Origin: DATLFA01 sp039934635
Lineage (GTDB): Bacteria > Actinomycetota > Acidimicrobiia > Acidimicrobiales > WLNW01
NCBI GenBank assembly: GCA_039934635.1
Contig: JBDTLT010000229.1
Span: 1-8,786, forward strand
DNA length: 8,786 nt
Direction of reading: 5' to 3'
Positions 1-6,687 of this stretch are shown in pieces (position 1 is the first letter of the stretch; every line of letters starts with the position of its first letter). The notes beneath the pieces are model-generated. The model did not search any database, had not been told where the DNA came from, and saw only the letters and a program-made list of their open reading frames with translations. A program made the position numbers and the translations under genes.

Positions 1-134
1 GCATCGACCTGCCGCACCTGGCATGGGTGCTCGACCACCTCGTCGCCGGCAAGGTGGTCAATCAGATCACGGTCGACGACGAGACCGCCGAATGGGCTCG
101 CGTCGCGCTGCAACGCATGCTCGACATCACCTGA
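1..134 (+). CDS. nadA: Quinolinate synthase NadA, C-terminal fragment (5' end outside window)
   Basis: The reading frame starting at base 3 is open from the left edge and ends at TGA 132-134, giving 43 residues. The visible part begins IDLPHLAWVLDHLV, continues through VVNQITVD and ends with WARVALQRMLDIT. It resembles the end of actinobacterial NadA proteins, where a conserved 'IDLPHL' segment follows the third iron-sulfur cysteine and the protein finishes in an 'A-L-x-R-M-L' helix. NadA is a cytoplasmic [4Fe-4S] enzyme that condenses iminoaspartate with dihydroxyacetone phosphate to quinolinate in de novo NAD synthesis. The cluster cysteines and active site lie outside the window, so the call rests on recognising the tail alone. 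It is the only plus-strand gene here, has no functional link to the glycan operon, and overlaps the end of the methyltransferase gene by 8 bases (127-134). The alternative is an unrelated protein with a similar helical tail. Confidence 0.7.
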   Translation, partial: IDLPHLAWVLDHLVAGKVVNQITVDDETAEWARVALQRMLDIT

Positions 135-771
135 TCGTTCGCCACCGCAACGGCCGCGTCGGCGCGAAGTGCACACGGGTGTGCATCACGCCGATGCGGT
201 TCAGCACGCCACCGAACGCACGCAGGCCCGAACGCGCTACTCGTCCGATGGCGTTGTCGGGCAGCTGATAGGTGGGGCGCTCGCACTGTGGCTGCGCCGC
301 GTTGTACACGCGGTAGAAGCAATCGCAGATCGTCGCTACGACGCGTGAGCGCGTGGCTTTCTGCCGGAACGTGATCCAGCCACCGCGACCCGACACGCGC
401 CAAATGTGGTAGTCCTCGTGCAGCAGAACATCGGCGATCGGGCTGGGTGTTTCGATGTAGCCGGCTGCCGCCACACGCGACAGCTCACGGCAGAAGCCAT
501 CAGGATCGTCGACGTGTTCGGCCAGATGCGACGCGATCACGAAGTCGAACGCGCCGTCGCGAAACGGCAGCGCAGTGACATCCGCGCAAACCAGCGGGCG
601 GTCGCGCACGAGGCCCGCACCGGCGCGATGGCGGTTGTCGTAGAGGTCGCGGTCGACGCAGATGGTTGCCCGCGGGTTCGGGAATGCGCCGCTACCGACG
701 TCGAGAACCGACATCTCGGGTGCGATCGGGACTGCGGTACGCGACCAACCCGCGCGGACTCGTGAATTCAC
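127..771 (-). CDS. Class I SAM-dependent methyltransferase (Methyltransf_11-like), 214 aa
   Basis: This is probably a small cytoplasmic methyltransferase acting on a sugar or glycan intermediate. The Rossmann SAM-binding signature VLDVGSG is at residues 22-28. The acidic residue ending strand 2 is Asp40 (ICVDRDLY). ADVTALPF follows at about 63-70, and the motif IV region FVIASHLAEHV at 77-87, which is typical of the Methyltransf_11 family. GYIETPSP at 104-111 is a strand-5 motif often seen in glycan-locus methyltransferases. The frame stays open upstream to an ATG at 966, but that extension is arginine-rich and lies wholly inside the amidotransferase gene. The GTG at 771 is preferred because it forms a 4-base GTGA overlap with the preceding stop and has a good ribosome site. 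At 214 residues it is compact but complete. As last gene of the operon, a late decorating step (O-methylation) is a reasonable inference; the substrate cannot be read from sequence. Confidence 0.88.
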   Translation of the reverse strand: MNSRVRAGWSRTAVPIAPEMSVLDVGSGAFPNPRATICVDRDLYDNRHRAGAGLVRDRPLVCADVTALPFRDGAFDFVIASHLAEHVDDPDGFCRELSRVAAAGYIETPSPIADVLLHEDYHIWRVSGRGGWITFRQKATRSRVVATICDCFYRVYNAAQPQCERPTYQLPDNAIGRVARSGLRAFGGVLNRIGVMHTRVHFAPTRPLRWRTIR

Positions 772-2579
772 AACGTCACCTCGTAGCGCAACAGGAATCG
801 TGACAAGGACAGCGCGCGCCACGGATTCAGAGCGCGCCCGCGGCGGGCGTGAACGATCCCCGTGCTCGCCAGGTGTTGGCGGGCGCCGGCGATGGCCTCG
901 AGTATGTCGGGGCGCGTCAGCCACGACTTCTCGGGCACCTCGTAGGCGGTCTTGTCTCGTCGCCACACGACCTCATCAGGCAGCCGTTCAGCCATCGCGG
1001 TGCGCAACGCGAACTTCGTCCACCCATGTTGCATACCGCGGTCCCAAGCCGAAGCAAGGCCCGCAGTGACGACAGCCGGGTCGAGGAACGGGAGCCGCAT
1101 CTCACGGCTCCAGGCCATCGAATTGCGGTCGCCGTAGCGCAACAGCCGCGGCAACAACAGGCGCGAGAGATCGGTGGTGGCGGCGCGGCTGAGCAGTGAG
1201 CCGTGGGCCGACCGGGCCAGTGGCAGCGACGGTCGCGCCTCGCGCAACGCCGGCCCGAGCAGGCCCGAGAGTGGTCGGCTGCCCGCCGCGACAAGCGGAG
1301 CCATCACGCCTGGCACGGTCACCGGTGCCAGTTGCCGAAGGCTGAGGGCCGGGATGTCGTGCGCGTTGGCCCATTCGCGCCACATGGTCGCCGCCCGATC
1401 GGGCCGCCCGCGGGTCATCTCGCTCGCCAAGGCGATCCAGAAGTACTTGCGGTAACCGCCAAAGACTTCGTCGGCTCCCTGGCCGTCGAGCAGGACGGTC
1501 ACGCCCGCTTCCCGCGCGGCGCGCATCACGCACCACTGGGCGTAGACCGTCGGCGATTCGATCGGTCCGCCTTGATGCTCGACGAGTGAATCAATCTCTG
1601 TGACGAACGACGCGGGATCGGGCACCACGCGATGCAATGTCACGTCGTTGCGCCGCGCGACGAGGTCGGCCCGTTGCCATTCGTCGCTCGGATCGCCTGG
1701 GAAACTCGAAGTGAACGCGTGGATCGCGCGCCCGCTATCCGCGACGCGCATGCTGGCAATGATCGTCGAGCTGTCGACTCCCCCGCTCAGGCTCGTCCCT
1801 ACAGTCACGTCCGCCCGCATGCGGATACGGACCGCGTCGTCCAGGGCGCCACGAATACAGTGGGAGGAAGGGGTCGGTGACCGCAGCGCATTGCCGACGA
1901 CGTCGTCGATGTTCCAGTAACGGCGCAGCGCGGTCGGACCTTCGGGGCCGAGCCGCATCGTGCAGCCCGGTTCGAGTTGCGAGATGCCTTCGAAGTACGA
2001 AGCGGTCGGATGTTCGACGTCGCCAAAGCTGAGGAAGGCTGCGATGCGCTCCGCATCGGCACGGCCGGTGCCCGCACCCGCGGCGCGCAGTGCCAAGGGC
2101 TCCGACGCGAACCACCAGCCATCGGCGGCCTGCCCGTAGTACAGAGGCTTCTCGCCGAATCGATCACGCGACAAGAGCACGTCGGGGCGCGACGCGTCAT
2201 GGATGGCGCACGCCCACATTCCGTTCGCGCGATCGAACACGCCCAGACCCCACTCTTGGTACCCGTTGAGGAGTACTTCGGTGTCCCCGGTCGTGCGGAA
2301 CGACCAACCGCGCTGTTCGAGTTGACGGCGGAGTTCGACGTAGTTGTAGATCTCGCCGTTGAAGACGATGTTCAGGCGAGCTTGCTCGTCGTGGAACGGC
2401 TGATCCGCCCGTCGCTCGAGATCGAGAATCGACAGGCGGCGGAACCCCAGCCACACGCCGTTGATCGTCTGCTCGCCCACCGCGTCGGGACCGCGGTGCG
2501 CCAGCGCGCCGAGTACGGCGCGTGCGCGCGCCGGATCGAGCGGCCGGTCGAGTCCCACGGCGCCCGCGATGCCGCACAT
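768..2579 (-). CDS. AsnB-like glutamine-dependent amidotransferase, 603 aa
   Basis: The two-domain asparagine-synthetase fold is complete at the family's usual length. The N-terminal Ntn glutaminase begins MCGIAG, so Cys2 becomes the nucleophile after Met removal. Glutamine-site motifs follow: RRLSILDL (47-54), NGEIYNY (74-80), Asp99 in TTGDTEV, and DRFGEKPLYY (139-148). The C-terminal ATP-pyrophosphatase domain carries SGGVDSS (265-271), GQGADEVFGGY (366-376) and MAWSREMRLPFLD (488-500). Glutaminase and adenylating sites therefore both look intact. The family transfers glutamine-derived ammonia to an adenylated carboxylate. In polysaccharide loci such homologues are thought to amidate uronic-acid sugars (WbpS-type), whereas true AsnB makes asparagine. 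The operon context and Gln367, where asparagine synthetase has a synthetase-site Glu, favour a sugar or other non-aspartate substrate; this is inference. The ATG at 2579 overlaps the preceding stop by one base (TGATG). I see no strong ribosome site, so initiation may rely on coupling. Biosynthetic AsnB remains possible. Confidence 0.93.
   Translation of the reverse strand: MCGIAGAVGLDRPLDPARARAVLGALAHRGPDAVGEQTINGVWLGFRRLSILDLERRADQPFHDEQARLNIVFNGEIYNYVELRRQLEQRGWSFRTTGDTEVLLNGYQEWGLGVFDRANGMWACAIHDASRPDVLLSRDRFGEKPLYYGQAADGWWFASEPLALRAAGAGTGRADAERIAAFLSFGDVEHPTASYFEGISQLEPGCTMRLGPEGPTALRRYWNIDDVVGNALRSPTPSSHCIRGALDDAVRIRMRADVTVGTSLSGGVDSSTIIASMRVADSGRAIHAFTSSFPGDPSDEWQRADLVARRNDVTLHRVVPDPASFVTEIDSLVEHQGGPIESPTVYAQWCVMRAAREAGVTVLLDGQGADEVFGGYRKYFWIALASEMTRGRPDRAATMWREWANAHDIPALSLRQLAPVTVPGVMAPLVAAGSRPLSGLLGPALREARPSLPLARSAHGSLLSRAATTDLSRLLLPRLLRYGDRNSMAWSREMRLPFLDPAVVTAGLASAWDRGMQHGWTKFALRTAMAERLPDEVVWRRDKTAYEVPEKSWLTRPDILEAIAGARQHLASTGIVHARRGRALNPWRALSLSRFLLRYEVTL
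777..782 (-). promoter_or_regulatory. Ribosome binding site GAGGTG that fixes the methyltransferase GTG start
   Basis: GAGGTG is encoded by the Glu-Val codons at the very end of the amidotransferase gene and lies 5 bases before the GTG at 771. Together with the GTGA stop/start overlap this supports 771 rather than the upstream ATG at 966. Confidence 0.7.
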
Positions 2580-3601
2580 CAGGCCACACCCAGCGACGGC
2601 GCATCTACGTTCACGCCGAGTGCCGCGCCGAGGTGCTTCACTCGATCGGCAACCGAGAATCGCTCGGCCACGTCTTGTCGCATGGCTGCACGATCGACGG
2701 TGCGCGCGAGTGCCGTCGCTCGCGCGATCGCCGCCACATCATCTTCGCCCGGAGCGACTCGCACAGCCCACCGTCCGGCAACTTCCTGAAGTGCCGGACT
2801 GTCGGTGATCACCGGGACACACCCGCACAACATTGCTTCGGCCATCGCGACGCCGAAGGTCTCGTGCCACGAAAGCTGCACGTACGCCGCGGCACCCCAC
2901 AGCGTGCGGCGGAGGTCGTCGTGGGAGAGGCGCCCGACGCACTCGAGGTTCGGCGGCGCCAGTGCCGCCACGCGTGGCTGCAGCGACTGAGCGATGCTGC
3001 CGACCAAGACGTAGCGACGCGCCGGGTCGTTGCGCGCGGCCTCGACGAAGCGATCGATCCCCTTGCGGCTCCACGACTCTTCGTCGACATGCGCGACGGT
3101 CACGACTGTTGACGCGTCACGAACGACGGACGGATCACGGAACTCGTTCGGGTCGACGGCGAGATATGCCAGATAGGTACGCGGCGCCGCCGACGGCACC
3201 AACGCCAAGAACTCACACATCGTCTGCCGCGAGATCGGCAACGCGACGGTCGCCAAGCGCCCGATGAGCCGAGGAAGCCAACCTTTGCCCCGAGCAGCCA
3301 ACCCGTACTTTCGATCGGGCACATTGGCGTAGTCGTAGCCGGCGGGCACCAGCACGAAACGGCGGCGCAAGATGCGGGCGACGATTGCCGGAACGAGCGC
3401 GTGTTCCGACGCAAAGAACGCGTACACGACATCGCTACGAAGCGTCTCGCGAACACACGAGTAGACGAATCGAAGCGTCGGGCGACCGGGGTACACGACT
3501 CGGGTCAACGACGCCTGCTCTTCGAGGCATCGGCGATCGGTCGCCATGAATCCACTCGGCGGATCTCGATCGACGAAGAGCACCCGCAGGCGATCAGGCA
3601 T
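2579..3601 (-). CDS. GT4-family glycosyltransferase, 340 aa
   Basis: This is a GT-B-fold retaining glycosyltransferase, predicted to add a nucleotide-activated sugar to a lipid-linked glycan at the inner face of the cytoplasmic membrane. The N-terminal half starts with a Rossmann strand (RVLFVDRDPP). The C-terminal Glycos_transf_1 domain has the donor-binding SRKGID motif (178-183), strand VLVGS (198-202) and the EX7E signature with Glu247 and Glu255 within WHETFGVAMAEAM. A typical CGCVPVITDSPALQEV donor-site loop follows. It is slightly shorter than many GT4 enzymes (about 360-420), mainly in the N-terminal acceptor domain, and has no signal peptide or membrane helix. The ATG at 3601 has GGAG 7 bases upstream (3609-3612) and overlaps the flippase end by 8 bases. 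Donor and acceptor cannot be named from sequence. Confidence 0.9.
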   Translation of the reverse strand: MPDRLRVLFVDRDPPSGFMATDRRCLEEQASLTRVVYPGRPTLRFVYSCVRETLRSDVVYAFFASEHALVPAIVARILRRRFVLVPAGYDYANVPDRKYGLAARGKGWLPRLIGRLATVALPISRQTMCEFLALVPSAAPRTYLAYLAVDPNEFRDPSVVRDASTVVTVAHVDEESWSRKGIDRFVEAARNDPARRYVLVGSIAQSLQPRVAALAPPNLECVGRLSHDDLRRTLWGAAAYVQLSWHETFGVAMAEAMLCGCVPVITDSPALQEVAGRWAVRVAPGEDDVAAIARATALARTVDRAAMRQDVAERFSVADRVKHLGAALGVNVDAPSLGVA

Positions 3602-5027
3602 GGCGGTGCTCCAACGTGCGCAACATCGGCAGCAGCAGTACGGCCGCCAGGCCGCAGGCGATTGTCGTTGCTGCGCCCATCACGACGAATGAGTGCGATG
3701 CGATCAGCGCGCCGGCGACGACGACCAACCCCACGAGAGCAACGGGCGCGAGATGGCTCGCGACCGCCGTACGGATCGCGGTCACCGTGCCGATCACCAC
3801 GGCGAGCATTGTGATCTCCGCCGCCAACATCGCAACTGCAGCCCCGGTGGCGCCGTGCGTCAATGTCAATGGGATGCCGGCCGCAAGGTTCACGACTGCA
3901 CCGATAGCGACAATCGCCAGAAAGCGCGAGGCCTGCTCGCGTGCCAGCAGAATGGCTTCGGTCAACCCTCGCAGGGTCAGCCCGAGCGCGACGATCGCAA
4001 CGAGGCGGGCAACCGTGCTGGCGCCCTCGAAGCGACCCTCGCCGAAGAGAATGCGCAACAGCGCCTGTGGAGCGACCGCCATCCAAACCACGAACGGTGC
4101 GATCGCCAGCATCACGACGCCGGTGATCGAGCGCACCGCGGCGTCGGCTTGTGCATGTGCGCCGTTGGCCACGTCGTTGCGCACGATCGCAAGCAACGGC
4201 GTCGCGACCGATAGCGCGAACAGCCCGAGCGCTTCGGCGGGTCGCAGACCGACGGAGAACACGGCCACCTCGCGCGGGGTCGTCATCACCGCGACGAGTA
4301 CGGCGCTAATGCGCGGGGTCACGATAAGCACCGCGAACGCCGCTGCGGTGATGGCTGCTTCGCGATCCATGAAGCGCCCGACCGCACGCTGTTCGCCACT
4401 TGTAGAGCGGCCGACTATCGCACCGGAGATGAGCGCCGAGAGCAGGTTCGACACCGTGTAGAGCATGAGGATGCTCAAGGCTCCTCCACCCCGCTCGATC
4501 ACGACTATTGCCACCACGAGGAACAACGCGCGCTCGAACACCAGCAGCACGATCTCGGTGTTGACGCGGCCTACGGCGCGTAGGCCGGCGAACGCCAGCT
4601 CGGTCGCACCGCTGATGGCCGCGCACAGTCCTGCGAGCGCAACCCCGGCCGTAGAGACACTCGACGTCGTCAGGTAGATCATCATGGTGACCGCGGCTGT
4701 GCAGACCAAACCAACACCGACGCGATAGCCGAGCGCGCAGCGATAGGCGCTCGTCAACGTCCGCGGATCCGCGGCCACGTAGCGAACGACCGATCGCGAT
4801 GTCCCCGCGTCGGCGAGCCCCGCGAAGACGGCAAAGAACACGAGGCTCGTGGCCAGCACACCGAATTCGGTTTGCGCCATCCGCCGTGCCGCAAAGAGGA
4901 ACCACGCGATCGACAACACCTGACTGATCGCGCGCGCCACCGCCAGGCCGACGAATCGCGAGGATGCGCGCGTCTCCCATACGAGGGCGCTTGGCAGCGT
5001 GGGTGGCGCGCTCGTCGGCGCGGTCAC
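3594..5027 (-). CDS. Wzx-type oligosaccharide flippase (MOP superfamily), about 477 aa
   Basis: This is an integral membrane protein predicted to flip the lipid-linked glycan from the cytoplasmic to the outer face of the membrane. It is almost entirely hydrophobic, with roughly 12-14 helices. The first helix is near residues 25-48, followed by the Polysacc_synt signature region FAARRMAQTEFGVLATSLVFF (about 45-65) and GLADAGTSRSVVRYVA (70-85). The basic loops and paired helices of the MATE/Wzx fold are recognisable, with a mid-protein cytosolic loop near 205-222. The start is uncertain. GTG at 5027 gives a 4-base GTGA overlap with the aminotransferase stop, matching other junctions in this operon. 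ATG at 5060 would add 11 residues (MPSSRSAARTS). Neither has a strong ribosome site. The frame stays open to an ATG at 5168, but that extension is arginine/glycine-rich and lies inside the aminotransferase gene. The Thr/Pro/Ala-rich N-terminus before helix 1 looks like a short disordered cytosolic tail. Confidence 0.9.
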   Translation of the reverse strand: MTAPTSAPPTLPSALVWETRASSRFVGLAVARAISQVLSIAWFLFAARRMAQTEFGVLATSLVFFAVFAGLADAGTSRSVVRYVAADPRTLTSAYRCALGYRVGVGLVCTAAVTMMIYLTTSSVSTAGVALAGLCAAISGATELAFAGLRAVGRVNTEIVLLVFERALFLVVAIVVIERGGGALSILMLYTVSNLLSALISGAIVGRSTSGEQRAVGRFMDREAAITAAAFAVLIVTPRISAVLVAVMTTPREVAVFSVGLRPAEALGLFALSVATPLLAIVRNDVANGAHAQADAAVRSITGVVMLAIAPFVVWMAVAPQALLRILFGEGRFEGASTVARLVAIVALGLTLRGLTEAILLAREQASRFLAIVAIGAVVNLAAGIPLTLTHGATGAAVAMLAAEITMLAVVIGTVTAIRTAVASHLAPVALVGLVVVAGALIASHSFVVMGAATTIACGLAAVLLLPMLRTLEHRHA

Positions 5028-6118
5028 GCTCGTGCGGGCTGCGCTTCGACTGCTCGGCATACGAAGTCGATGTCGCCGCCCGCCATCAGCGGATCGATCG
5101 GAAGGGAGAGCACCTCGAGCGCCGCGGCCTCGGCCGCGGGCGTCGACCAGCCGGCCGGGACGAGCCACGGCTGCAAAGCGAGCGGAATCGGGTAGTGCAC
5201 GCCGGTGTCCACATGGGCCGCTGTCAACTGCGCTTGTACACGGTCACGATCGTCGAAGCGCGCCACGAGGAGGTGATGCACGGCCCCGTCCTCCCAGGGC
5301 ACGAGGATTTCGCCGAGTTGCCGTCGATATTCGCTGGCCGCCGCGCGACGCGCATCAGTCCACTCTGCGAGATGACGCAGCTTGACGTTGAGCACTGCCG
5401 CTTGAAGGCCGTCGAGACGCGAGCACCAGCCGACGACGTCATGCGCGTACTTCGAACGGCGGCCATGATCGCGGAGTATGCGCACTTCGTCGACCAGCGC
5501 GGCATCGCGTGACAGCACCATGCCGCCGTCACCCAACGCGCCGAGATTCTTGCCCGGGAAAAAGCTGAAACACGCGGCGTGACCCACGGTGCCGACCGAC
5601 TGCCCCCGCCACGTCGCGAGGTGCGCTTGTGCCGCGTCTTCGATCACGAACAATCCCGACCGACGCCATTCTTCGAGCGCATCGAAGGGCACGACGTGGC
5701 CATAGAGGTGTACGGCGATGACCGCGCGTGTGCGGTCCGTGCGCCGGGCCCCGACGGTCTGCGGTGTCAGCATCAGCGACCGGGAATCGACATCGGCCAC
5801 CACGGGGGTTGCGCCAACGTGCGCGACCGCCTCGGCCGTCGCCACAAAGGTCATAGACGGCACGATGACCTCGTCGCCGGCCCCGATGCCGCAAGCCCGT
5901 AGCGCGAGAGCGAGCGCGTCGGTGCCCGAGGCACAGCCGGCTCCTGCCGCTGCCCCGTGTGCTTGTGCGAATGCCTCTTCGAACGTGCGCACCTCGGCGC
6001 CGCCGACGAAAGCCGAACGCTGGATCACTCCGTCGATCGCGGCACTCACCTCACTAGCGATCGACGCGTGCAGACGCGTGAGGTCGAGAAACTTGACTCC
6101 GCAATCCGCGTTGCTCAC
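5024..6118 (-). CDS. DegT/DnrJ/EryC1/StrS-family PLP sugar aminotransferase, 364 aa
   Basis: This PLP enzyme is predicted to transfer an amino group, usually from glutamate, to a keto sugar bound to a nucleotide. FLDLTRLHASI at the start is the usual entry of the family. SGTDALALAL (64-73) is the phosphate-binding segment, VIEDAAQAH (158-166) contains the cofactor-contacting Asp161, and SFFPGKNLGALGDGG (185-199) contains Lys190, the expected Schiff-base lysine. The HLYG motif at 137-140 and the C-terminal GVHYPIPLALQPWL region (acceptor site) are also typical. Length is standard. The SFFPGKNLG form is shared by sugar 3-aminotransferases such as WbpE/WlbC and FdtB/QdtB; assignment to C3 is inference. 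The start is GTG at 6118, set by the GTGA overlap with the acyltransferase stop and a strong GGAGG site. Neighbouring oxidoreductase and acyltransferase supply the expected preceding and following steps. Confidence 0.93.
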   Translation of the reverse strand: MSNADCGVKFLDLTRLHASIASEVSAAIDGVIQRSAFVGGAEVRTFEEAFAQAHGAAAGAGCASGTDALALALRACGIGAGDEVIVPSMTFVATAEAVAHVGATPVVADVDSRSLMLTPQTVGARRTDRTRAVIAVHLYGHVVPFDALEEWRRSGLFVIEDAAQAHLATWRGQSVGTVGHAACFSFFPGKNLGALGDGGMVLSRDAALVDEVRILRDHGRRSKYAHDVVGWCSRLDGLQAAVLNVKLRHLAEWTDARRAAASEYRRQLGEILVPWEDGAVHHLLVARFDDRDRVQAQLTAAHVDTGVHYPIPLALQPWLVPAGWSTPAAEAAALEVLSLPIDPLMAGGDIDFVCRAVEAQPARA

Positions 6119-6687
6119 AGCACCCTCCCGGGGTTTCCGACGACCTTCGTTCCGGCCGGCACGTCACGAACGACAACGGCACCCGCACCGACGAGTGCAC
6201 CTTCACCGATGCACACTCCGGGTAGCAGCACGCAGCCCGCGCCGACGGTGGCGCCCCGCTCGATGTGGACGCCTTCGAGATTGTCTTTGGTGTCGGGACG
6301 ATTCGGGTAGCGCGCGTTGGTGACGATGACGCCCGGTCCGAGCCACGCGCCCTCTTCCAGCACGGAGTACTCAGGAACGAAACAGCCCGAGTGCAGGCGC
6401 ACGCCGTCTTTGAGCACCACGTGGTGCTCGACCACCGTGTGCGAGCCGATCGACACGCGGTTGCCGATGGCGCAGTGTTCGCGCACGAGCACGCCGTGGC
6501 CGAGTTGCACGTGCTCACCGATCGTGGTGCCGCGATACACAACCGAATGGCTGCGAATGATCGATCGGGCGCCGATATGCGTGGGCGCCAAGTCGGGTTG
6601 ATCGTCACCGATCACGCAGAACGCACCGATTGTGACATCGACACCGATATAGCAACTCGCTTCGACGAGCGCGGTGGGATGAATCAC
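6115..6687 (-). CDS. Hexapeptide-repeat (left-handed beta-helix) acyltransferase, 190 aa
   Basis: This is predicted to be a trimeric cytoplasmic acyltransferase that N-acylates (probably N-acetylates) the amino sugar made by the next gene product. It starts M(GTG)IHPTALVEASCYIG and runs through repeated hexapeptide units such as IGVDVT, IGAFCV, IGEHVQ, IGNRVS and IGSHTV. The segment LGPGVIVTNARYPN (117-130), the loop rich in charged residues, then IERGATVGAGCVLLPG and ALVGAGAVVVRDVPAGTKVVG are typical of WbpD/NeuD-like sugar N-acyltransferases (WbpD has the similar GPS-x-FTN motif). Length (about 190) matches WbpD-type enzymes. The frame is open much further upstream (to 6960), but that part lies inside the oxidoreductase gene and has no repeats. 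The GTG at 6687 forms a GTGA overlap with the oxidoreductase stop. Another in-frame GTG sits directly before it at 6690. Acyl donor and exact sugar are not readable. Confidence 0.92.
   Translation of the reverse strand: MIHPTALVEASCYIGVDVTIGAFCVIGDDQPDLAPTHIGARSIIRSHSVVYRGTTIGEHVQLGHGVLVREHCAIGNRVSIGSHTVVEHHVVLKDGVRLHSGCFVPEYSVLEEGAWLGPGVIVTNARYPNRPDTKDNLEGVHIERGATVGAGCVLLPGVCIGEGALVGAGAVVVRDVPAGTKVVGNPGRVL
6123..6129 (-). promoter_or_regulatory. Strong ribosome binding site GGGAGGG before the aminotransferase GTG
   Basis: GGGAGGG sits 5 bases before the GTG at 6118, inside the last codons of the acyltransferase gene. It is the strongest Shine-Dalgarno match in the operon and supports the GTG start over any internal ATG. 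Confidence 0.72.

Noticed and set aside
772..966. N-terminal extension of the methyltransferase to ATG 966
   Set aside because: It lies inside the amidotransferase C-terminus, reads as Arg/Pro-rich sequence, and the GTG at 771 has a good ribosome site and stop/start overlap.
1977..2789. Long plus-strand open frame (270 codons) opposite the amidotransferase and GT4 genes
   Set aside because: It is antisense to two clearly coded proteins, shows no recognisable domain, and such frames are expected opposite high-GC codons.
3616..4461. Plus-strand open frame of 281 codons opposite the flippase
   Set aside because: Low-complexity Ala/Thr-rich translation that mirrors the hydrophobic flippase codons on the other strand; no ribosome site or family likeness seen.
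5061..5168. N-terminal extension of the flippase to ATG 5168
   Set aside because: Arg/Gly-rich sequence within the aminotransferase gene with no membrane-protein character; later starts fit better.
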